This document shows, piece after piece, positions 39,629-46,294 of a stretch of DNA of 46,294 nucleotides. Source of the DNA: JBASRP01 sp044866075 (GTDB taxonomy: Bacteria > Actinomycetota > AC-67); assembly GCA_044866075.1 (NCBI GenBank), contig JBIOTQ010000110.1, positions 1 to 46,294 on the forward strand, given 5' to 3'. The position numbers and the translations under genes are program-made. A model generated the notes under the pieces. The model was given only the letters and a program-made list of their open reading frames with translations. It did no database searches and was not told where the DNA came from. The stretch's first letter is position 1. Every line of letters begins with the position of its first letter.

Positions 39629-40348
39629 CTACGGCGTGCGCCTCCGTGTGCGCCTTCTCAGGGCGTGCCCCGCAAGCACGAGACCCCAACCCGCGTAGCT
39701 GAACTCGACAAGATCGAAGCCCGTCCTAGGCAAAGTGCGAGCCTCGGGAGTGGGCCGGGTGATCTTCGGGCCCGGAAGGACCCGTGGTCCTGGACCGGGC
39801 GGTGGCGACGGGGGAGTCGGTGGCGGTGGCGTCACGGTAGGAGGCTTCTCCGCGGGAGGCTTCTCCGCGGGGGGCTTCTCCGCGGGGGGCTTCTCCGCGT
39901 GGGGTTTCTCCTTGTGTGGACGCTTCCCGCACCAACCATTGTTGTCGTCTTCCCGGTCATCGTCGTTGCCGCACCCGTTGTTCCCGTCACGGTCGGCAGA
40001 GAAGCCGCCCGTGTGGCCAGGCTTATCGATCCCGCCGTTCCCGTTGAAATCGGGGTCGGAGGGGGCATGCCCCTGAGGAAAGCTCTGCGGAGCGGGCTCG
40101 TGGCCGTTTGACTTCCACTCGCCCGGCCCGCCGACCCGGTTCTGGCCGCGCGACGCGTTTTCCGGCGCCTGCGACTTCCCCTGACCACCTGGGCTGTGCG
40201 CCTTCTCGCTGGGCCCTGCGGACGTGTCCTTCGCTTGCCCGGGAGCACTGTCAGAGTTTCCGGCGCCGGGTTTCGCGAAAGCCGCCGAGGACGAGAGCAA
40301 GAGGAGCAGGACGACGACGAGTGATCCGAAGACGATCCGCTTCCCCAC
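39629..40348 (-). CDS. LPxTG-like sorted surface protein with EKPPA repeats
   Basis: 239 aa from GTG 40348, preceded by AAGGAG. A signal peptide (about residues 1-25, ending AAFA), a low-complexity Gly/Asn/Asp/Pro region with DFNGNGGID and DRDGNNGCGNDDD that look calcium-binding, five EKPxA/T units, a proline-rich spacer, and C-terminal LPRTGFDL followed by a weak hydrophobic stretch and RRRTRRRTP. The LPRTG plus basic tail is a sortase signal, so it is likely anchored to the cell wall. No sortase in the window. Confidence 0.78.
   Translation of the reverse strand: MGKRIVFGSLVVVLLLLLSSSAAFAKPGAGNSDSAPGQAKDTSAGPSEKAHSPGGQGKSQAPENASRGQNRVGGPGEWKSNGHEPAPQSFPQGHAPSDPDFNGNGGIDKPGHTGGFSADRDGNNGCGNDDDREDDNNGWCGKRPHKEKPHAEKPPAEKPPAEKPPAEKPPTVTPPPPTPPSPPPGPGPRVLPGPKITRPTPEARTLPRTGFDLVEFSYAGWGLVLAGHALRRRTRRRTP
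39842..39910 (-). repeat. 15-bp tandem repeat encoding EKPPA
   Basis: About five units of a 15-bp repeat in the surface-protein gene, encoding EKPHA/EKPPA. Such repeats often vary in number between strains. Confidence 0.85.
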
Positions 40349-40370
40349 TCGGGGCTCCTTATATTGTCAA

Positions 40371-40424
40371 GGTCCGTTACCGGACCGAGCCTTTCGGACC
40401 CGCTCCGCTCCGCTGTCGGCGGAG
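40371..40424. other. Two hairpins upstream of the GH1 gene
   Basis: GGTCCG (40371-40376) loop TTAC CGGACC (40381-40386), and CTCCGC (40408-40413) loop TGTCG GCGGAG (40419-40424), between divergent genes. Could be an operator and leader hairpin for the glycosidase. Confidence 0.4.
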
Positions 40425-40477
40425 TGTAGTCGTCACGTAGAGCGGTGCATAAAGTGGGAAAAATGGAGGCGAACCGG

Positions 40478-41755
40478 ATGATGCGATTCCCCGACGGCTT
40501 CCTCTGGGGCGTTGCGACGTCCGCGCATCAAACCGAAGGGGGAAATTCCAACTCCGATTGGTGGGAACACGAACGCGCGCCGGACACGAACGCGCATGAG
40601 CCGAGCGGCATCGCGTGCGATTCGTACAACCGCTTCGCCGAGGACTGGTCGCTGGCCGCGTCGGCCGGCATGAACGCGGTGCGTTTCTCTATCGAGTGGG
40701 CGCGCATAGAACCGTCACCGGGAGAGTTCTCGACGTCCGCTCTCGATCACTACCGCGAGGTGATCGGCACGGCGCGTGATCGGGGATTGACGACGTCGGT
40801 GACTCTTCATCACTTCACCAACCCGTTGTGGTTCGCGCGCGGCGGCGGCTGGGACTCCGACGAAGCGCCGGGCGCGTTCGCGCGCTACGCGAAGACGGCG
40901 TCGGCGGCGCTCGGTGATCTTCTTCAATTCGTGAACACGATCAACGAGCCATCCGTGCTCGCCGTCGTCGGCCATGTGATGGGCTACTTCCCCCCGCGGA
41001 TCCAGGACATTCCGACGTCGCACCGCGTGACCGTGAACCTGCTGCGCGCGCACGCCGCCGCAGCCGAGCAGGTCCACGCCGGGTCCGATGCGCAGACAGG
41101 GCTGGCGCTCTCGATCATGGAGTATGTCCCGATCGAGGACACCCCGGCCGGTCGACGCTCGCGCGACTTCATGCGTCACTGGTGGGCCGGCCTATGGATC
41201 GATGCGATCCGGACCGGCCGGACGAGCGGCCTCGAAGTCCCCGACGAGCAGATCTCCGGCCTCACTGCGGCCAGCGATTTCGTCGGGATCCAGTACTACA
41301 CCTGCCTCATGGTGGGCACGGGAGCCGAGGGCACCGCATCGGCCCGCGTGCCGGAGCAGCCGCCGATCCCTCAGGTTCCCGACGAGGTGCGCAACGCCGA
41401 GCGTCGCACGCAGATGCACTGGGCCTGGCACCCCGAGGGACTCGGCCACGTGATCGACGAGGTCGCCGAGGCCGGCCTCCCGATGTACATCACCGAGAAC
41501 GGCATCGCGACCGCCGATGATGGCGAGCGCGTCGAGTTCGTCGACCTGCATCTCCGGCAGGTACACGCGTCCATCGAGCGCGGCCGCGACGTGCGCGGGT
41601 ACTTCTACTGGTCGCTTCTCGACAACTTCGAGTGGAACGAGGGCTACGGCCCTACGTTCGGCCTCATCGCGGTGGACCGGACCACGATGGAGCGCACCGC
41701 GAAGCCGAGCCTTGCGTGGTACGGAGGCATAGCGCGCACGAACGGGCTGTCTTGA
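40478..41755 (+). CDS. Glycoside hydrolase family 1 (beta-glucosidase-like)
   Basis: 425 aa. GH1 signature: FPDGFLWGVATSAHQTEGG at the N-terminus, acid/base Glu in NTINEPSV, nucleophile Glu in YITENGIA, and the sugar-binding WSLLDNFEWNEGY. Both catalytic glutamates are present, so it should be active on beta-glucosides or related sugars; exact substrate unknown. No signal peptide, so cytosolic. I chose ATG 40478 because GGAGG lies 8 nt before it and MMRFPDGFLWG fits the family; GTG 40445 is an alternative. Confidence 0.93.
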   Translation: MMRFPDGFLWGVATSAHQTEGGNSNSDWWEHERAPDTNAHEPSGIACDSYNRFAEDWSLAASAGMNAVRFSIEWARIEPSPGEFSTSALDHYREVIGTARDRGLTTSVTLHHFTNPLWFARGGGWDSDEAPGAFARYAKTASAALGDLLQFVNTINEPSVLAVVGHVMGYFPPRIQDIPTSHRVTVNLLRAHAAAAEQVHAGSDAQTGLALSIMEYVPIEDTPAGRRSRDFMRHWWAGLWIDAIRTGRTSGLEVPDEQISGLTAASDFVGIQYYTCLMVGTGAEGTASARVPEQPPIPQVPDEVRNAERRTQMHWAWHPEGLGHVIDEVAEAGLPMYITENGIATADDGERVEFVDLHLRQVHASIERGRDVRGYFYWSLLDNFEWNEGYGPTFGLIAVDRTTMERTAKPSLAWYGGIARTNGLS

Positions 41756-41864
41756 ACTCCTCTTCGCCACACGTCGTTGCCCCCCGGCTCTCGTGGTGAG
41801 TGTCACACCCAACACGTATCCTCCCAGCCACTTGCACAACTGAAAACGGGATGCAGTTACGGAA

Positions 41865-41901
41865 GTGCTCGACGGAAGGCGGGTGGGTGCTCGACGGAAG
41901 G
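41865..41901 (+). repeat. 15-bp direct repeat before the XRE gene
   Basis: GTGCTCGACGGAAGG at 41865-41879 and again at 41887-41901 (22-bp period), ending 11 nt before ATG 41913. Could be a binding site for the regulator or a repeated start region. Confidence 0.5.
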
Positions 41902-41912
41902 TGGCGGATGGG

Positions 41913-42410
41913 ATGAGCGGGCGGTATGTCAAAGCTCTCGATCCGGTGACCGTGATCGATCCGGGCCGGACCGCATGGCCTGAAACCTGGAGTACTGAAG
42001 AGGAACGCGCGATGCGATGGCCCCGCCAGGCGCTTCATTGGTACGCATCGCGTCGAACGCGAAAGCAGGCTGTCCGGATGCTATGCGCCGAGGTCGACGC
42101 GGTCATTGCCCGCTGTATCCGGAAGGAACGCATTGCGGCTGGTCTTCGTCAGACCGACCTGGCGGAAGCCATCGGGGTTTCCCCGGCGACGGTGAGTCGC
42201 CTCGAAAGTGGGAAGAGTCCGGCGACCTTCGCCGATGTCGTACGGATCGCGATCCAACTGGGCAGGCCGCTCGAGGCGTTCGTTAAGCCTCCGGGACGAG
42301 GTCCCAAGACGGGGTGGGAACGGCGCGGAACGATTCCGAAGATCCCGTACGACCTCTACGAAGCCGCCATGAACGATGAGCTCCCGGAGGAGCACCCGCT
42401 GTACGACTAG
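41913..42410 (+). CDS. XRE-family helix-turn-helix regulator
   Basis: 165 aa from ATG 41913 (GTG 41865 possible). Residues about 75-125 are a lambda-repressor-like HTH: LRQTDLAEAIGVSPATVSRLESGKSPATFADVVRIAIQLG. The N-terminal 70 residues (EEERAMRWPRQALHWYASRR) and the acidic C-terminus (ELPEEHPLYD) are not recognised. It stands alone, so its target is unknown; it overlaps the convergent CBS gene by 4 bp. Confidence 0.82.
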   Translation: MSGRYVKALDPVTVIDPGRTAWPETWSTEEERAMRWPRQALHWYASRRTRKQAVRMLCAEVDAVIARCIRKERIAAGLRQTDLAEAIGVSPATVSRLESGKSPATFADVVRIAIQLGRPLEAFVKPPGRGPKTGWERRGTIPKIPYDLYEAAMNDELPEEHPLYD

Positions 42411-42871
42411 TCGTAGTCGCCGGCTTCGAGCCGTTTCAGGCGGCGTTCGCGCGTCAGTGCCGAAGCCTCCACAAGGTTGTGGAGAGCTTCCGGCTCGTGG
42501 AGGGCCTCGGCCAGGACGCCCGTCAGGTCGCGCTGCGAGATCATCCCGACGACTTTCGATCCCTCGACGATCGGGAGGTGGCGGATCCATTTCGTCGCCA
42601 TGATGTTCGCCGCTTCCTTCAGCGTCGTCATCGGCCCGATCGTGATGATGTCGGTTGTCATGACGTCCTTGAGGTGCGTCTCTTTCGGGTCGAGGCCACG
42701 GGCTACCAGCTTCACGACGTCGCGCTCGGTGAAGATCCCCACCAATCGCTCGCCGTCCATGATCAGGATCGAGGAGGTCTGGGCGTGACGCATCTTGTCG
42801 CAGGCCTCGGCGATGGTGTCGTCGGCGGAGTCGGTCACCGCCGCTTTCGTCATGATCTCGGAGATCTTCAT
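42407..42871 (-). CDS. CBS-domain-pair protein
   Basis: 154 aa with two CBS motifs (ISEIMTKAAVTDSADDTI, LIMDGERLVGIFTERDVVK; LKDVMTTDIITIGPMTTL, LPIVEGSKVVGMISQRDL) and a helical tail. Such proteins bind adenosine nucleotides and sense energy state. It begins 2 nt after the citrate synthase stop, so it may tune TCA flux (inference). Confidence 0.9.
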   Translation of the reverse strand: MKISEIMTKAAVTDSADDTIAEACDKMRHAQTSSILIMDGERLVGIFTERDVVKLVARGLDPKETHLKDVMTTDIITIGPMTTLKEAANIMATKWIRHLPIVEGSKVVGMISQRDLTGVLAEALHEPEALHNLVEASALTRERRLKRLEAGDYD

Positions 42872-42873
42872 CT

Positions 42874-43989
42874 CTAGCCTCTCTGGTCCAGGGGCACGTA
42901 CGAACGGTGGGGCGGTCCGACGTACGCGCTTTCCGGCCGGATGAGGCGGTTGTCGGCGTACTGCTCGCGGATGTGGGCGGTCCAGCCCGCCACGCGAGAC
43001 GCGGCGAATATCGGTGTGAACAGATCGACGGGGATCCCCATCGCGTAATAGACGCTCGCGGCGAAGAAGTCGACGTTCGGGTACAGGCCCTTCTCTTCCT
43101 TGACGACCTGCTCCATCAGCATGCTCATCTCGTACCAGCGGAGGTCCCCGGCGATCTCGCCCATCCGCTTCGACAGGCGGCGCAGGTGCGTCGCGCGCGG
43201 GTCCTCGGTCTTGTAGACGCGGTGCCCGAAGCCCATGATCTTCTCTTTCGCTGCGAGCTTCTTCTTGATCGCGTCCTGGATCTTGTCGGGCGAGCCGACC
43301 TCGAGCAGCGTCTTCATGACGGCCTCGTTCGCGCCGCCGTGCAGCGGGCCTTTCAGCGTCGCGATCGCCGCCGTCACCGCCGAGTGGATGTCGGCGAGCG
43401 TGCTCGCGGCGACGCGCGCCGCGAACGTCGATGCGTTCATCGTGTGGTCGGCGTGCAGCACCAAACAGATGTCGAGGATCCGCGCGACTTCCTCGTCGGG
43501 CTCACGGCCCTGCAGCATCCAGAGGAGATTGGCGGCGTGCGACAGCTTCGGGTTCGGCTTGAGGACGTCTTCCTTATCCCGTAAACGATCGTAGGACGCG
43601 ATCACGGTGGGGAACCGCGCGATCAGACGCATCGCCTTGCGGTAGTTGGCGTCGGCCGACTGATCCCAGCCGTCCGGGTCGTATGCGCTCATCGAGCTGA
43701 CCGTCGTGCGGAGCATCGACATGGGGGAGGTCTGCTGCACCATCGTCGGCATCAAGCCCTCGACGAACGAGTCGAGCTCGCGCTCATTGGTCAGCTGCTC
43801 GGTGACCTCTTCGAGCTGGGCCTTATTCGGGAGCTCGATGTTGTGGAGGAGGTAGACGATCTCTTCGAAGGATGCGTCCACGAGCTCGTGGATGTCGTAC
43901 CCGGCGTAGAAGAGGCGCCCCTGCTTGCCGTCGATGTCGGAGACGGATGTCTCTGCGGCGATGATGTCCTCGAGGCCCTTGCCCGGCAT
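42874..43989 (-). CDS. gltA: Citrate synthase
   Basis: 371 aa from ATG 43989, chosen because AAAGGAG is just upstream and MPGKGLEDIIAAETSVSDIDG is a typical start; a longer version has no ribosome site. It condenses oxaloacetate and acetyl-CoA to begin the TCA cycle. Catalytic His in LHADHTMNAS and GPLHGGANE, Asp region in PNVDFFAASVY, GFGHRVYKTEDPR for substrate binding. The size suits the type II short or methylcitrate-like clade; substrate preference is not decidable. isocitrate dehydrogenase lies nearby. Confidence 0.93.
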   Translation of the reverse strand: MPGKGLEDIIAAETSVSDIDGKQGRLFYAGYDIHELVDASFEEIVYLLHNIELPNKAQLEEVTEQLTNERELDSFVEGLMPTMVQQTSPMSMLRTTVSSMSAYDPDGWDQSADANYRKAMRLIARFPTVIASYDRLRDKEDVLKPNPKLSHAANLLWMLQGREPDEEVARILDICLVLHADHTMNASTFAARVAASTLADIHSAVTAAIATLKGPLHGGANEAVMKTLLEVGSPDKIQDAIKKKLAAKEKIMGFGHRVYKTEDPRATHLRRLSKRMGEIAGDLRWYEMSMLMEQVVKEEKGLYPNVDFFAASVYYAMGIPVDLFTPIFAASRVAGWTAHIREQYADNRLIRPESAYVGPPHRSYVPLDQRG

Positions 43990-44334
43990 CTCGCTCCTTT
44001 CGACCGACGTCCGTGTCATCTTGCCACATCGGTCCAGGTCACAACCTTGCTCGTTTCCCGGTGAGCAAACTCGAGGGAATCCGGATTTTCAGTGTGGCCC
44101 ATGGGCCTCTACCGTCGTCGCCATGAGAAACACTGGGATCTGACAGAGAGGCTCGGACAAATCGTGGCCGGTTTGCCTCTCAGAAGCAGAAGGACGAGGC
44201 CGCATCGATGCGCCGGACGGTCGCACCGGCGCCGGTCCGGCCCTCGACGTGGACGCTCGACCGCTGGTCGGGAAGCCTCAACTGTGGGCCCTCTTATTTA
44301 GGGATATGATGCAACCCTAAATAAGGAGGTTCCC
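43990..44334. other. 345-nt intergenic region before the Fic gene
   Basis: No gene seen. It holds two 12-bp palindromes, GGCCCATGGGCC (44096-44107) and ACCGGCGCCGGT (44225-44236), a 7-bp GAGAGGC/GCCTCTC inverted repeat, and at the end the Fic operator. It must also contain the gltA promoter on the minus strand. Confidence 0.5.
44293..44325 (+). promoter_or_regulatory. 11-bp perfect inverted repeat operator of the Fic gene
   Basis: CTTATTTAGGG (44293-44303), 11-nt spacer, CCCTAAATAAG (44315-44325). The right arm runs into the ribosome site GGAGG (44325-44329) just before the GTG start. AT-rich in a GC-rich genome. Likely bound by the Fic protein's own C-terminal HTH. Confidence 0.75.
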
Positions 44335-45612
44335 GTGGCAAGGGTTATCCGCCGACGCTGGGAAAGCGCACACATTCCCGGACTTCCCCGTCGGGACCGC
44401 TTGCCCTGCGATTACCAAGCGTACTTGCCGGACCCTCTGGAAGGACGGTCGTTCCTTCTCGAGGGGAGCGTGGTCGCGGAGCTTGCCGAGGCCGAAACCG
44501 ACATCATCCGGCTCAACTCGGAAGCCGCCAGCTTGGTTGAAACGGAGGCAATGGCCCGCCTCCTTCTGAGAGCCGAGTCCGTTGCGTCGTCTTGGATCGA
44601 GGGACTCGAGGTTGGAGGCCGGCGCCTGTTGCGCGCGGAAGCGGCGCGACTCCTCGGCGAGGGTACGGGCGATGTGACCGCCGAAGAAGTTCTCGGGAAC
44701 ATCGAGGCGATGCGATGGTCGATCGATGCGCTCGCAAAGGCCGAGCGGATCACGATCGACGGGATCCTCGAGTCGCATCGGATCCTCCTCGCCGGTACGC
44801 GGTTGGCCAACCACGCCGGCAGACTGCGAACGGAGCAGAACTGGATCGGAGGTAGCGAATACAACCCGTGCAGCGCCGCATTCGTTCCGCCCCCGCCCGA
44901 TCTCGTTCGTCCGTTGATGGAGGATCTCTGCGGTTTCTGTAACGTGGACAATCTCCCGGCCGTAGCCCAGGCCGCTCTTGCCCACGCGCAGTTCGAGACC
45001 ATTCATCCGTTCGCGGATGGGAATGGCAGAACCGGGCGCACGTTGATCCACGTGATCCTCCGGCGTCGAAAGATCGCCTCGCGCGCCTTGCCCCCGGTCT
45101 CGCTGGTTCTGGCGACCTGGGCGAGAGGCTACGTGCAGGGACTGACGGACACGCGTTACCGAGGTTCGTCCACGTCCGCGCCGGCTCGCGAGGGCGTGAA
45201 CAAGTGGATCGCCTTCTTCGCGTCCGCCTGTCGTCGCGCAGTGAGCGATGCCGTTGATTTCGAAGAGCGAATCCGTGAGATCCAGATCCGCTGGCGCGAG
45301 CGGCTGGGGCGCGTCCGGAAGTCGTCGAGCGTCGAACTTCTCCTTGAACGGTTGCCGGGTGCGCCGATCCTGAACGTAAAGACCGCCGCCGAATTGATCG
45401 ACAGAAGCTTTCCTCAGGCGAACGAGGCCATCGCGCGATTGGAGCGCGCGGGAATCCTCCGAAGGACGACGGTGGGGAAGAGGAACCGCGCTTTCGAGGC
45501 TCGAGATATCCTCGACGCCTTCACTGATCTCGAACGCCAGCTGGCCAGTCCCGGCGGGAACACGAGAACGTCGCGCCCCAGTCGCCGCGCGCCCGCGCCG
45601 AGACGCTCGTAA
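44335..45612 (+). CDS. Fic-family AMPylator with inhibitory helix and C-terminal HTH
   Basis: 425 aa. A Fic_N-type domain, then the inhibitory motif SxxxEG in ASSWIEGLEVG (class II, inhibitor within the same chain), the catalytic motif HPFADGNGRTGRTL complete with His, and a C-terminal winged helix (NVKTAAELIDRSFPQANEAIARLERAGILRR). Fic enzymes transfer AMP from ATP to Ser, Thr or Tyr hydroxyls. The operator repeat at its start suggests autoregulation. No separate antitoxin gene is present, consistent with the built-in inhibitor. Target unknown. Confidence 0.92.
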   Translation: MARVIRRRWESAHIPGLPRRDRLPCDYQAYLPDPLEGRSFLLEGSVVAELAEAETDIIRLNSEAASLVETEAMARLLLRAESVASSWIEGLEVGGRRLLRAEAARLLGEGTGDVTAEEVLGNIEAMRWSIDALAKAERITIDGILESHRILLAGTRLANHAGRLRTEQNWIGGSEYNPCSAAFVPPPPDLVRPLMEDLCGFCNVDNLPAVAQAALAHAQFETIHPFADGNGRTGRTLIHVILRRRKIASRALPPVSLVLATWARGYVQGLTDTRYRGSSTSAPAREGVNKWIAFFASACRRAVSDAVDFEERIREIQIRWRERLGRVRKSSSVELLLERLPGAPILNVKTAAELIDRSFPQANEAIARLERAGILRRTTVGKRNRAFEARDILDAFTDLERQLASPGGNTRTSRPSRRAPAPRRS

Positions 45613-45628
45613 GCCGCGACCCTCTGCT

Positions 45629-45657
45629 TTGTTCCGTTCCTGGGCGAGGCCGATAAT
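45629..45657 (+). promoter_or_regulatory. Predicted promoter of the isocitrate dehydrogenase gene
   Basis: TTGTTC (45629-45634), 17 nt, GATAAT (45652-45657), then a leader of about 20 nt with GGGAG before the ATG. Confidence 0.6.
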
Positions 45658-45684
45658 GGCCGTCCGCGAACACGGGAGCAGACC

Positions 45685-46294
45685 ATGGCCTACAAGGTGA
45701 CCTTCATCCCCGGCGACGGCGTCGGGCCCGAGCTGTCCGAAGCGTCCCGCCGCGTCCTCGAGGCGACCGGCGTCACGTTCGACTGGGACGTCCAGGACGC
45801 CGGCGTCGACGTCATGGACAAGTACGGGACGCCGCTGCCGGACCACGTCCTCGAGTCGATCCGCGCCAACAAGGTCGCGATCAAGGGGCCCATCACGACG
45901 CCGGTCGGGACCGGCTTCCGCAGCGTCAACGTCGCGCTTCGCAAGGAGCTCGACCTCTACTGCTGCCTCCGGCCGTGCAAGTACTACGAGGGCATCCCCG
46001 GCGCGGTCGAGGGCGTCGACATCGTCATCTGCCGCGAGAACCACGAGGACCTCTACGCGGGCATCGAGTTCGAGGAGGGCACGGCCGACGCGGAGAAGGT
46101 CATCGACTTCCTGAACGGCATCCAGCCGAAGCAGATCCGCGCCGACTCGGGGATCTCGATCAGGCCGATCTCGATCTTCGGCACAACGCGCATCGCGAAG
46201 TTCGCGATGGAGTACGCGCGCAAGTACAAGCGCGCCAAGGTCACAGCCGTCCACAAGTCCAACATCATGAAGTTCTCCGACGGTCTGTTCCTGC
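45685..46294 (+). CDS. icd: Isocitrate/isopropylmalate dehydrogenase-family protein, N-terminal part (3' end outside window)
   Basis: Open from ATG 45685 to the window edge (203 codons). Beta-decarboxylating dehydrogenase features: FIPGDGVGPELSEASRRVLE at the nucleotide end, AIKGPITTPVGTGFRSVNVALRKELDLY, CCLRPCKYYEGI and VICRENHEDLYAGIEFE, RPISIFGTTRIAKFAMEYA, and the catalytic Lys region VHKSNIMKFSDGLF. The pattern fits NAD- or NADP-isocitrate dehydrogenase; the coenzyme is set by residues beyond the edge. Its own promoter precedes it; nearby citrate synthase supports a TCA role. Confidence 0.93.
   Translation, partial: MAYKVTFIPGDGVGPELSEASRRVLEATGVTFDWDVQDAGVDVMDKYGTPLPDHVLESIRANKVAIKGPITTPVGTGFRSVNVALRKELDLYCCLRPCKYYEGIPGAVEGVDIVICRENHEDLYAGIEFEEGTADAEKVIDFLNGIQPKQIRADSGISIRPISIFGTTRIAKFAMEYARKYKRAKVTAVHKSNIMKFSDGLFL

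Noticed and set aside
43990..44334. tRNA or small gene in the gap before fic
   Set aside because: No cloverleaf, no TTCGA-type T-loop and no frame with protein-like composition was found.

Overview
The window is high-GC bacterial chromosome, most likely from an actinomycetota lineage. The gene order resembles the actinobacterial core: glmS, nnr, alr, tsaE, tsaB, rimI, tsaD, groES, guaB3, guaA, and further on uvrD, sucC, sucD, purN, purH, folD. GTG and TTG starts are frequent, neighbouring genes often overlap by 1-4 bp, and several genes look leaderless, with a -10-like hexamer 5-7 nt before the start codon. I see no tRNA, rRNA, CRISPR array, transposase or prophage.

Layout. 1-9733 (+): the end of glmS, NAD(P)HX repair (nnr), alanine racemase, an alpha/beta hydrolase, a type-4 uracil-DNA glycosylase interrupted by a 354-residue intein, the t6A genes tsaE, tsaB and tsaD with rimI, and a peroxiredoxin-like gene with an in-frame UGA in a UxxC motif (candidate selenoprotein). 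9719-13269 (-): a GNAT acetyltransferase, a thiolase, a membrane beta-propeller protein and a frameshifted ECF sigma factor. 13360-23785 (+): a Usp-like protein, CIRCE-controlled groES without groEL, a membrane scaffold protein, guaB3 behind a possible RNA switch, a lipoprotein zinc protease, a response regulator, a subtilase ending in WDGRL repeats, a histidine kinase and guaA. 23792-30878 holds a glycosyltransferase (-), UvrD helicase (+), MgtC (+), lipase (-), and a fused acetyl-CoA carboxyltransferase with a 51-residue membrane protein (-).

30981-33418 (+): a B12-binding mutase subunit with sucC and sucD, a set that fits acyl-CoA to succinate metabolism. 33458-34574: two small genes, each behind a near-identical promoter plus 5' leader that seems to fold into a conserved RNA. 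34630-36443 (-): a split-barrel/UbiA fusion and a PPOX-family protein. 36540-39560 (+): purN, purH, folD, a purine and one-carbon set that joins guaB3 and guaA as a purine theme. 39629-46294: an LPRTG surface protein (-), a GH1 glycosidase (+), an XRE regulator (+), a CBS protein (-), citrate synthase (-), a Fic protein with its operator (+), and the start of isocitrate dehydrogenase (+).

The strongest candidates for new biology are the UGA-containing peroxiredoxin with a SECIS-like hairpin right after the codon, the intein placed exactly before an iron-sulfur ligand of the glycosylase, the duplicated structured leader at 33.5 and 34.1 kb, and the mutually exclusive hairpins ahead of guaB3.
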